Assembly: GCA_963725415.1 (NCBI GenBank)
Contig: CAVRZY010000304.1
Coordinates: 1 to 10,450 of the forward strand
DNA: 10,450 nt
From: CAVRZY01 sp963725415
Lineage (GTDB): Bacteria; Acidobacteriota; Terriglobia; Bryobacterales; Bryobacteraceae
Reading direction: 5' to 3'
Shown here piece after piece: positions 1 through 7,259 of the stretch; position 1 is the stretch's first letter, and each line of letters starts with the position of its first letter. The notes below the pieces were generated by a model that did no database searches, was not told the origin of the DNA, and worked only from the letters and a program-made list of their open reading frames with translations. A program made the position numbers and the translations under genes.

Positions 1-1564
1 CCATGTATTGCTGTACGAGCGTCATCTCTGGCATAAGAGATGCGATGCCTTTGTCTGCAAGGAACTGGTGGGAGCGCCGTGTCAGTCGGCGTGTCCGCTG
101 GGCACAGAGGCGTGGCGATACGTTGCCCACCTGGCGCGAGGCGAATACGAACAAGCGTATCGAGTGATTCGCGAAACCAACCCCTTCCCTTCGGTCTGTG
201 CCAGGGTTTGTGACCACCCGTGTGAAGAAAGATGCCGCCTGACTGCGACCGGGTGCCGGCCTGTGGCGATCCGTGCTCTGAAGCGGTTCGTCACCGATCG
301 CGTCGATCCGACCGCCTGCAAACCCGTCCGCGTCGCTAGGAGTGGCATGGAAACGGCCACGGTAGCTGTCGTGGGATCAGGTCCCGCGGGTCTCGCGGCT
401 GCGCACTACCTGTCCCTGGACGGCTACAGAGTTACCGTCTTCGAGGCGGATCACGAGCCCGGAGGAATGCTGATTAGTGGCATCCCGGCCTATCGTCTGC
501 GGCGGGATGTCCTACGCAAGGAGATCGCATCCCTCGTCGATGAGAATGTGACTGTCAGGTGTGATAGCGCTCTCGGCCGCGACTTCACCATAGACGACCT
601 TTTTGCCAAAGGCTACAAAGCCGTCTTCCTGGCCCTGGGAGCACACAAGAGCACACGACTGAACGTCGAAGGCGAGGACCTCAACGGCGTCTATCCGGCC
701 ATTCAATTCCTCAAAGCGTTCAATTTGCAGGCAAAGAAGCTGGCCAAAGGACGCGTGGGCATCATTGGTGGTGGCAACTCTGCAGTAGATGCCGGCCGGG
801 TGGCGCTACGGCAGGAAGCTGTCGAAAGCGTCACGATTTTCTATCGCCGAGCGCGCCCGGATATGCCTGCCTTGACGGAAGAAGTGGATTCCGCCCTCCA
901 GGAAGGCATCCGTCTGGAAACCCTCGTCTCCCCGACAAGGATCCTTTCCAGGAATGACCGTTTGTCCGGCCTGGAATGCGTCAGGAACGAACTCGGCGAG
1001 CTGGACTCAAGCGGCCGGCGACATCCGGTTCCCGTCCCGGGAACTGAGTTCTGTGTGCCCCTGGACACTTTGATCGTCACCATCGGTGACGAACCTGACA
1101 TTGATTACATTTCCTCCATGGGGATTGAGGTGACTGAAAAAGGGAGGCTGCGAGTGGACACGGAAACCCTCGCCGCCCGCAGGCCGGGGGTGTTTGCCGG
1201 TGGAGACGTCGTCACTGGTCCGAACACCGTCGTGGAGGCCATAGCGGCCGGCAAAAAGGCGGCCGTGATGATCGCTCGTTACCTGCGCGGGGAGCAGATG
1301 AGGCAACCTTCGGCGCCTGGAACGCCGCGCGTTTACGTCCAGCCCTGCGTGCTCCCTGAAGAGGAGCTGAGCGACATCCGCAGGGCTGAGCCGCCCACCT
1401 TGCCCATCGAATTGCGGAAGCGCAGCTTCTCCGAAGTCGAGTTGTCTCTCTCCCAGCAGGACGCCACCAGGGAGGCCAGAAGGTGCTTGCGGTGCGATCT
1501 GGAGTTCACCGAGCCGAAGGAAAATCGGACCGCGCCCCGGGTGACAGGAGCAAAGCCCGTATGA
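1..1564 (+). CDS. GltD-like FAD/NAD(P) iron-sulfur oxidoreductase, 5'-partial (probable NuoF-GltD fusion)
   Basis: Flavoprotein that by family moves electrons between NAD(P)H and iron-sulfur partners in the cytoplasm. Numbering is from the TTG at 8. Residues 12-76 form the N-terminal Cys-rich domain of the GltD/dihydropyrimidine dehydrogenase type (Cys25, 29, 64, 68, 72, 76, with the typical NPFPSVCARVC). An FAD Rossmann motif GSGPAG is at 123-128, the second nucleotide-binding motif GGGNSAVD at 254-261, the FAD-closing motif VFAGGDVV at 395-402, and the RCLRCD tail (Cys493, 496) is typical of NuoF-GltD-like fusions. The frame is open to the left edge, and residues 3-17 (YERHLWHKRC, then C17) match the linker that follows the NuoF module in such fusions. 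I therefore treat TTG 8 as internal and the gene as 5'-truncated. The stop overlaps the next start (ATGA at 1561-1564), indicating translational coupling. NADH versus NADPH preference cannot be decided. Confidence 0.88.
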   Translation, partial: HVLLYERHLWHKRCDAFVCKELVGAPCQSACPLGTEAWRYVAHLARGEYEQAYRVIRETNPFPSVCARVCDHPCEERCRLTATGCRPVAIRALKRFVTDRVDPTACKPVRVARSGMETATVAVVGSGPAGLAAAHYLSLDGYRVTVFEADHEPGGMLISGIPAYRLRRDVLRKEIASLVDENVTVRCDSALGRDFTIDDLFAKGYKAVFLALGAHKSTRLNVEGEDLNGVYPAIQFLKAFNLQAKKLAKGRVGIIGGGNSAVDAGRVALRQEAVESVTIFYRRARPDMPALTEEVDSALQEGIRLETLVSPTRILSRNDRLSGLECVRNELGELDSSGRRHPVPVPGTEFCVPLDTLIVTIGDEPDIDYISSMGIEVTEKGRLRVDTETLAARRPGVFAGGDVVTGPNTVVEAIAAGKKAAVMIARYLRGEQMRQPSAPGTPRVYVQPCVLPEEELSDIRRAEPPTLPIELRKRSFSEVELSLSQQDATREARRCLRCDLEFTEPKENRTAPRVTGAKPV

Positions 1565-2283
1565 TCGAGCTAAAGATAAACGGCTTGAAGGTGGCCGTCC
1601 AAGAAGGCACCACGCTGCTCGAGGCAGCTCGTTTCTTTGGCTTTCCGATTCCCACCCTGTGCCATGTGGACGGCCTCACGCCTTACGGCGCCTGCCGCTT
1701 GTGCGTGGTGGAGGTGGGCCTCCCGCCACGCGGCAAATTGCAGAGTGCTTGCACCATGCCGGTGGAAGACGGCCTGGTGGTGTATACGCATTCGCAACGC
1801 GTGGAGCGGGCTCGCCGCCTGCTGCTGGAACTTTACGTCGCTACCTGCCCGCAGTCGAAGACCGTTCAGGATCTGGCCAGCCGCTACGGGGTGACCCGCG
1901 TGCGCCTTCAGCCGCAGCACGAAGATTGCATCCAGTGCGGCAGGTGCGTCCGCGTGTGCCGGGAACAGATGATGGCGGGAGCTATCGGCTTCGCTTACCG
2001 CGGATCTCGCCGCAAGATCATGAGCCCCTTCCGCCCTCAGTCCGAGCTGTGCCGGCAGTGTGGCGCCTGCCTCTACATTTGCCCGGTGGTGGAGCTGCGC
2101 TGCCATGGGGCGCAGCCAGAGCGCGCTCTGTGCGGCGGCTGTCTGAACTTGGCCCCGGCCTGCTTGAATCACCACGATCATGCCATGTGCTTCCTGGATC
2201 CTTGCCTGGCCTGCGAACTGGCCGGGCCCTTCCGCCAGGAACTGGTCAGGCCAGCCCAGAAACGTGAGGTAACACCCATATAA
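1561..2283 (+). CDS. NuoG/HoxU-like 2Fe-2S and 2x[4Fe-4S] electron-transfer subunit
   Basis: A 240-residue iron-sulfur protein resembling the N-terminal part of NuoG and HoxU. Residues 1-75 are a plant-type 2Fe-2S domain with Cys34, 45, 48 and 64. The His-Cys segment of NuoG that follows is degenerate: around residues 91-104 only Cys96 remains (CPQSK), although QDLASRYGV is kept. Two 4Fe-4S motifs follow, CIQCGRCVRVC (Cys123-133) and CRQCGACLYICP (Cys164-174). The last 60 residues hold seven further cysteines (181, 191, 194, 201, 210, 215, 218), which is more than the family pattern explains. Start: ATG 1561 has AGGAG at 1546-1550 and overlaps the upstream stop; an upstream in-frame start at 1483 would run deep into gene 1 and adds no conserved sequence. 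It probably wires the flavoprotein upstream to the FMN protein downstream in one soluble complex. Family assignment is secure; physiological role is inferred. Confidence 0.88.
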   Translation: MIELKINGLKVAVQEGTTLLEAARFFGFPIPTLCHVDGLTPYGACRLCVVEVGLPPRGKLQSACTMPVEDGLVVYTHSQRVERARRLLLELYVATCPQSKTVQDLASRYGVTRVRLQPQHEDCIQCGRCVRVCREQMMAGAIGFAYRGSRRKIMSPFRPQSELCRQCGACLYICPVVELRCHGAQPERALCGGCLNLAPACLNHHDHAMCFLDPCLACELAGPFRQELVRPAQKREVTPI

Positions 2284-2288
2284 AGGAG
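2284..2288 (+). promoter_or_regulatory. Ribosome binding site of the FMN glutamate-synthase-like gene
   Basis: AGGAG lies 7 nt before ATG 2296, directly after the TAA stop of the preceding gene. It fixes the start of the third operon gene and shows that this gene is translated from its own strong site rather than by stop-start overlap. Confidence 0.75.
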
Positions 2289-2295
2289 AAGAGCG

Positions 2296-3885
2296 ATGTC
2301 CTATTCCCGACTGAACGCCTCCGCAGCAACCCTCACCAAGAACCGCACCGAGGACTCCATCAGCCCCTTTAGCGGGATGTGCACGACCTGCATCGATGGC
2401 TGCATCGGCATGTGCGAGATCGGCAAGTCGGCTTACCGCGGCCCGGAGATGATTTACCCGCAGCCCTACGGGATTATCACCACGGCCTCCGGTAAGGACT
2501 ACCCCTTGGACCTGTCCCACTTCACCATCCTGGGGCGAGCTACCGGGGCCTGGGGTATCGAGCCGGACAGTAACCGGGCACTGTTCCCCAACGTGGACCT
2601 GGAGGTGCGCTGGGGCCGCCAGCCGGGGCTGCGCTCCAGGTTGCCCTTCCTGCTGGCGGCCTTGGGTTCAACCCAAATCGCCAAGAACAACTGGCAAAGC
2701 TTGGCCGTGGGCGCCGCACTCACCGGCACCTGCCTGACGGTAGGAGAAAACGTCTGTGGCATGGATCCGGATGCGCAATTCTCCGATGGCCGCATTCTCT
2801 CCAGCCGCGACCTGGAATGGCGGGTGCGCACCTTCCGCGAGTGGCAGGAAGATGGCTACGGTGACATCGTCGTCCAGGCCAACGTAGAGGACACCCAGAT
2901 AGGCGTCCATGAATACGCTCTCCGGAGTTTGGGGGTCAAGACCGTAGAGTTGAAGTGGGGCCAGGGCGCCAAGGACATCGGCGGCGAGGTCAAGATTCGA
3001 GACCTGGAAAAGGCGCGGCTCCTGAAACGGCGGGGTTACGTGCTTTTGCCCGACCCGGAGGACCCATGGGTCGGGGAGGCATTCCGGCGCGGAAGTCTCC
3101 GTGAGTTTGAGCGCCACTCCCGCATCGGCATGCCCCAACGGGACGCTTTCCTGCGCCGTGTGGAAGAGCTGCGCAAGCTGGGCGCGCAATGGGTCTTCCT
3201 GAAGACCGGCGCGTTCCGGCCGGCCGACTTGGCGCGGGCCGTGGCTTGGTCCGCGGAGGCCGGGATCGACCTGCTCACGGTGGACGCCGCCGGTGGCGGC
3301 AGCGGCATGAGTCCCTGGAGGATGATGAACGAATGGGGTGTCCCTGGGATCGAACTGCACTCGTTGCTCTACCAATGCTGCCACCGGTTAGCCAAGAAGG
3401 GCCGTACCGTACCGCCCGTGGCCTTGGCCGGAGGTTTCACCTTCGAAGACCAGATCCTTAAGGGTCTGGCCCTGGGCGCTCCCTACGTCAAGCTGATTTC
3501 CTGGGCTCGCGCGCCGCTGGCCGCGGCTATGGTCGGCAAGACCATTGGCCAGCTCATCGGCGAGAATTCCCTGCCCATCTATGTGGAACGGTTCGGCACC
3601 ACCGTGGAGGAGGTCTTCGTCACCGCACCCGAGCTGCGGGAGCGCTACAAAGACCGTTTCAGAGAGATCCCCACCGGGGCCATCGGCATCTACACCTACT
3701 ACCAACGGGTGGCCCAGGGGCTCCGGCAGTTGATGTGCGGCGCCCGCAAGTTCGGCCTCCAATACATCTCCCGCGACGATATCGCCGCCCTGACCCCCCG
3801 GGCCTCCCAGATCACTGGCATCCCGCTGGTCAGTGATACCGACCAGCAGGAGGTCGAGGAAATCCTCAGCGCGGTGGGCTGTTAG
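2296..3885 (+). CDS. FMN-binding glutamate-synthase-like protein (GltB central/FMN domain family)
   Basis: A 529-residue member of the FMN-binding glutamate synthase family, which folds as a TIM barrel around FMN. The phosphate/FMN region is visible as TVDAAGGGSGMSPW (328-341), corresponding to DGGTGASP of GltB, and VALAGGF (375-381) followed by ALGAPYVKL, corresponding to the ADGGI...ALGAD strand-loop pair. The N-terminal glutaminase (class II amidotransferase) domain of GltB is absent, so glutamine would not be split here. The Cys triad that binds 3Fe-4S in GltB after the FMN loop is also missing. Instead there is an N-terminal four-Cys motif CX2CX3CX3C (Cys29, 32, 36, 40), a plausible 4Fe-4S site. 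Third gene of the redox operon, 12 nt after its neighbour. The gene ends 19 nt from the convergent receptor gene. Glutamate synthesis is possible but not shown; a different FMN reaction is equally open. Confidence 0.85.
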   Translation: MSYSRLNASAATLTKNRTEDSISPFSGMCTTCIDGCIGMCEIGKSAYRGPEMIYPQPYGIITTASGKDYPLDLSHFTILGRATGAWGIEPDSNRALFPNVDLEVRWGRQPGLRSRLPFLLAALGSTQIAKNNWQSLAVGAALTGTCLTVGENVCGMDPDAQFSDGRILSSRDLEWRVRTFREWQEDGYGDIVVQANVEDTQIGVHEYALRSLGVKTVELKWGQGAKDIGGEVKIRDLEKARLLKRRGYVLLPDPEDPWVGEAFRRGSLREFERHSRIGMPQRDAFLRRVEELRKLGAQWVFLKTGAFRPADLARAVAWSAEAGIDLLTVDAAGGGSGMSPWRMMNEWGVPGIELHSLLYQCCHRLAKKGRTVPPVALAGGFTFEDQILKGLALGAPYVKLISWARAPLAAAMVGKTIGQLIGENSLPIYVERFGTTVEEVFVTAPELRERYKDRFREIPTGAIGIYTYYQRVAQGLRQLMCGARKFGLQYISRDDIAALTPRASQITGIPLVSDTDQQEVEEILSAVGC

Positions 3886-3904
3886 CTGCCGGCTGCGGCC
3901 TTCT
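3886..3904. terminator. Short convergent gap with a weak GC hairpin
   Basis: Only 19 nt separate the stop of the FMN protein gene from the stop of the receptor gene on the other strand. They contain GCCG-GCTG-CGGC, a 4-bp stem with a 4-nt loop, followed on the + strand by a pyrimidine-rich CTTCTT. The stem is too short for a confident intrinsic terminator, but no other candidate exists between these convergent genes. Confidence 0.2.
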
Positions 3905-6900
3905 TCAGAAGTTTATCTTCAGACCCAACTGAAACTGTCGCGGATCGAAAGCCGAAGTGAACGACAGCGGCGCCGTGGGGATGCCGCGCTGGCCAACCAA
4001 CGGGCGCGGCAGTTCCTCGACCGTGATGTCGCCCACCGTGTTGTTCAGGCTCTTGAAGTTGGTCCGGTTCAGCAGGTTGAATCCCTCGGCGATGAACTCC
4101 AGGTTGCGCCGCTCGTTCTTGCCCAGCGGGAACCTCCGCGCCAGCCGGGAATCCATGGTGAAATAATCCGGGCCCTTACCGATGTTTCGCCCGGCCCTCA
4201 GCGGCCGGTGGGTGGTGGAGTGGTTGTCTCCCAGATTGTCCACCCCGGTCAGAACGTTGAAGGGCCTCCCTGCCGCCACCACCACAATCGGGGAGAGCGT
4301 AAATCCTCCCAAGAGGTTCTCCACGAAACTCTTGCCTCGCCCGGGCTGCCACGGGGATTCCAGCACCGCGTTCAGGACGAACCGGTGCGGCTGGTGGAAA
4401 CTGGAAAGCGCCCGCTCGGCCCGCGCGTTGAGCTGATCGTGCGGCTCGAAATCGGTGTTGAAATCCGTGGTCTCATCCATCGCCTTGCTCCAGGTGTAGT
4501 GCGTGCTCAAGGCAAAACGCCGGCTGAACCGCTTGGACGCCTGCACCACCATGGCGTGATAGAACGAGTTGGCGGTCGATTCGAAGATGTTCTGCTGCGA
4601 CAGCAAAGGATTGTAGAAGCCGAAGGTGGGCGTCCCGTCCGGCCGTGGCGCTGTGTAGTACAGATTGCGATCCAGAATCCTGACCAGGTGCGCGGCGCGG
4701 TTGAAGTTGTAGCCCGCCGACAGTGCCCACGACCCCAGCGCGCGTTCGATCTCCAGGCTGGCCTGGTGCGCGTAGGGATTCACGTAGTCCGGCACGATCC
4801 CGAACACTACTGACCCCGGGGCAGACGTCGAAGGCCGCAGATTGAACTGCGCCAGATCCCCTATCGTAATCGAGCGCTGGCCCAGAATGCCCTGCGCCAG
4901 CAGGGTCTGGTAAACGTCGGCCGAAGTCAGCGGCTGGCCGGTGCGGGGGTTGTTCAGCCCCGGAATTCCGCGCAGCGAAATGAAGGTCTGCGCGATCTGC
5001 TTTCCCGCCAGCGTATCCGCGATGTTGGCCACCTGGAGATTGATCTGCGAGTAAAACAGGCCGTACCCGCCCCGCACCACCGTCCTGGCGCTGGCAGTGG
5101 GTGTCCAGGCAAACCCGAACCGGGGCGCGAGGTTGTTCGAGATCCGTCCCCACGGGCTGTGAATTCGCCTCCAGTTCATAACGAACCCCCAGGTTCAGCG
5201 TGAGGCGCGGCAGCACCCGCCAAGCCTCCTGCAAGAACAGGTTGTAGCGCTTGCTCCAGCCGCTCCAGTTCGGGTCGCCAAACCCCTGCTGATAGAACTC
5301 CGGCAAACCCAGGGTGAAGGACTGCAAGGCCGTCAGCGGCGCCTGCAAATTGGGGATCAACCGCTGCTGCCCCAGCCCGGCAAGAGTGCCGCCAAGGTTG
5401 GTAGCGAAATTCGGGTCCTTCATCACGCTGTTGAGAATCAGGCCCAGAGGCACCTTGGAGCCGAAACTGAAACGCCCCGCGAAGAAGGTCTCCGAGCGCG
5501 CCACGTCCTTCACCGGGTTGATATCGAACCCGAACTTCAGATCGTGCTTGCTGCGGTGGGAGTTCCACACTTGCTGGAGCTGCCAGTGCCGGTCGAAGGT
5601 CGTGGAGGGCAGAAAGATCTCGCGCCCAAACAGACCGTAGCCACTAATGTCGATCCCCGGTCCGTAGGGGTCCGTGGGAATCACGTCCAGGCGGTTATAG
5701 GCGAACGCCGCGCGCGTTTCGATCACCCATTGCGGATTGACCACGTAGGAGTGGCTGGCCATCGTCGTCCCATCCAGCATCTCGAGGCTGCGGCCGCGAT
5801 TGAAGGCCAGCAAAGCCCCAAACTGCGCATTCTCGCTGAAGTTCTTCGAGAGGTTGCCGCGGAAGAAAAAGCTGTGCCGTTGCGAGAGGCGCTGGTCCAG
5901 CCGCAGCGAGAAGTGAGTGTCGCCTTCGCTGAAGGGAAAATTTCCGCTGTTCTTGTCAAACAGCTCCAGGGTCCGCGGGCTGGGCAGCAGAGCTGCTTGC
6001 ATGGCCCGCGCCAGCCCCACCAGTTGCGGAGAGTTGCTGGCCAGGAAAAAGTCCACGAGCTGCTGCTGCGAGGGCGTCAGCCGGGTAAAGGCCGAGCGGT
6101 CCTGGTAAATGGGAACGAAGGCCGTCTCGTGCCGGTCCAGCCGCTCCAGCGCCGCAAAGAAATAGCTCTTGTCTCGAACGATCGGACCGCCGGTGGTGGC
6201 CCCGGACTGCACGCGCGTGAAGGCCGCCTTCCCCGGATCGAAATAGTTTCTCGCCTGGATGTCCCGCTGCCGCAGGAACCCGAACACGTTCCCATGAAAC
6301 TGGTTGGTTCCCGATTTGGAAACGATGTTGACGGCGCCCCCGAGAGCGCCGCCGATCTCGGCCGAAAAGCTGTTGCGGTTGATCTGGAATTCCTGCACCG
6401 CCTCCTGGCTGATCGAGGGGCGCACCCCGCCTGAGTTGTAGTAGTTCTCCACGCCGTCAATGGTAAAGGCGTTGCCCCGCCCGTTCCCTCCGCCGAAGCT
6501 CAACCCCGACTGCGGCGTCTGCACCACGCGGTAGTCCGTGCCGTCCACCATATCGTTGGTTTCCACGACGGCCGGCGTCAGTAGCGCGAAATCCAGGTAG
6601 TTGCGCCGGTTGATAGGCAGGTTCCGGATGCGCACCGATTCGATGGTGCTGGCCTGCTGGGTGCGCTGCGGCTCAATCACAGAGGCCTCGGCCACCACAT
6701 CCACCTCGATGGCCATGGCCGATACCGCCATTTCGGTGGGCAGGACCACGTGATCGCCCACCCGCACCTCCAGGCCCTCTACCACCTTGGTGGCAAAGCC
6801 CGCCGCTTCGAAGCGCAAACGGTATACACCCGGCGGCAGCATGGGCAGGGCGTACTCGCCGGCCGAATCGGTCTTGGCGACCCGCTTGATGGCGCGGTCC

Positions 6901-7046
6901 GGATCAGAGGCGGTGACCGTAACGCCCGCTACCAGACCGCCCAAGGCATCCACCACCGTGCCCTTCACGTCGCCAGAGTTGACTTGCGCCTGCCCATAGG
7001 CCAGCGCGGGAACTAGACAGGACAGCCACAGCCAATGCCGAAGCAT
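3905..7046 (-). pseudogene. Oar-like TonB-dependent outer-membrane receptor, interrupted by one frameshift
   Basis: Long outer-membrane beta-barrel receptor for TonB-driven uptake; substrate unknown. From ATG 7046 the protein has a signal peptide (MLRHW, hydrophobic core, cleavage near residue 18-20), a carboxypeptidase-regulatory-like domain at about 25-105 (GDVKGTVVD... GEYALPMLPPGVYRLRFEAAGF), a plug domain at about 125-255 (LPINRRNYLDF, FTIDGVENYYNSGG, GGAVNIVSKSGTNQFHG) and a barrel ending in the terminal Phe typical of outer-membrane proteins (LKINF). The frame breaks near residue 632. One G too many in the GGGG run (CCCC at 5148-5151 on the + strand) explains it: with three bases the reading continues YELEANSQPVGRISNN LAPRFGFAW without a gap, giving about 1046 residues, normal for this family. 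As written, translation runs out of frame to 4473. Either a recent pseudogene or a sequence error. Confidence 0.85.
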
Positions 7047-7050
7047 CACA

Positions 7051-7060
7051 CTTCTCCCTT
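7051..7060 (-). promoter_or_regulatory. Ribosome binding site deciding the start of the TonB receptor
   Basis: Read on the minus strand this is AAGGGAGAAG, with GGGAG 7 nt before ATG 7046. The start it selects opens directly into a signal peptide. An in-frame start at 7202 would add 52 residues encoded by the palindromic element and would bury the signal peptide, so it is rejected. Confidence 0.7.
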
Positions 7061-7070
7061 CCAACGCCCG

Positions 7071-7078
7071 AGTAAAAG
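7071..7078 (+). repeat. Left 8-bp direct repeat flanking the palindromic element (candidate target-site duplication)
   Basis: AGTAAAAG sits immediately outside the left end of the inverted-repeat element. It matches GGTAAAAG at 7214-7221, immediately outside the right end, in 7 of 8 positions. Directly abutting direct repeats are what a transposition-generated target duplication leaves. Confidence 0.5.
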
Positions 7079-7213
7079 GTAAGGCCTCAGTCTCCGGGGG
7101 CAACAGCCTCTGGACCAGGGTAGGATAAGCTTTCAGCTTGTCCGAACGCCTTTCCAATACGGCCCGAGACAAGCTGAAGCTGATCCTACCGCCCCCGGAC
7201 ACTGAGGCATTAC
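7079..7213. mobile_element. MITE-like 135-bp imperfect palindrome with GTAA ends
   Basis: The element occupies most of the divergent gap between the receptor and ceramidase-fold genes. The right arm (7168-7213, 46 nt) is complementary to the left arm, which is split into 7079-7101 (21 of 23 matching) and 7119-7142 (22 matches, one mismatch, one 1-nt bulge). The left arm carries 17 extra nt (7102-7118) with no partner, and the central loop is 7143-7167. Both outer ends read GTAA inward (GTAAGGCCTCAG and GTAATGCCTCAG), and 8-bp direct repeats abut them. It has no coding capacity. GTAA ends and 8-bp duplications are the known signature of the IS66 family, so a non-autonomous IS66-type derivative is a reasonable inference. 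Alternatives are a REP/BIME-like extragenic palindrome or a structured leader; a terminator is unlikely because it lies upstream of both flanking genes. Confidence 0.6.
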
Positions 7214-7221
7214 GGTAAAAG
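7214..7221 (+). repeat. Right 8-bp direct repeat flanking the palindromic element (candidate target-site duplication)
   Basis: GGTAAAAG directly after the right end of the palindrome; 7 of 8 bases equal the repeat at 7071-7078, with the difference in the first base. Confidence 0.5.
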
Positions 7222-7227
7222 GGAGAT

Positions 7228-7233
7228 TATACT
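7228..7233 (+). promoter_or_regulatory. Possible -10 box of the ceramidase-fold gene
   Basis: TATACT matches the sigma70 -10 consensus in 5 of 6 positions and lies 26 nt before ATG 7260, just outside the palindromic element. No convincing -35 hexamer is seen at the right spacing; that position would fall inside the right end of the element, so the insertion may have supplied or replaced upstream promoter sequence. Confidence 0.3.
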
Positions 7234-7259
7234 AACACTTCTGGCGGAGACAACCGACT

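Noticed and set aside
1483..1560. Upstream in-frame start for the NuoG-like gene
   Set aside because: It would overlap the first gene by 82 nt, adds no domain residues and lacks the RBS that ATG 1561 has.
1570..2520. Long - strand reading frame of 316 codons
   Set aside because: Antisense to the well-supported NuoG-like and FMN protein genes; no family resemblance.
3833..4813. Long + strand reading frame of 326 codons
   Set aside because: It is antisense to the receptor gene, low in recognisable motifs and explained by GC-rich codon structure of the opposite strand.
4473..5147. Out-of-frame C-terminal extension of the receptor as a natural alternative end
   Set aside because: The residues after the shift are Arg/Gly/Ala-rich with no barrel features, whereas the other frame continues the barrel to a terminal Phe.
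5544..6434. + strand reading frame of 296 codons within the receptor
   Set aside because: Shadow of the receptor gene, with no plausible domain and no RBS context.
7047..7202. 52-residue N-terminal extension of the receptor from ATG 7202
   Set aside because: It is encoded by the palindromic element and would place the signal peptide internally; ATG 7046 has its own RBS.
7079..7213. The palindrome as an intrinsic transcription terminator
   Set aside because: It lies upstream of both divergent genes and has no U-tract directly after a compact stem.
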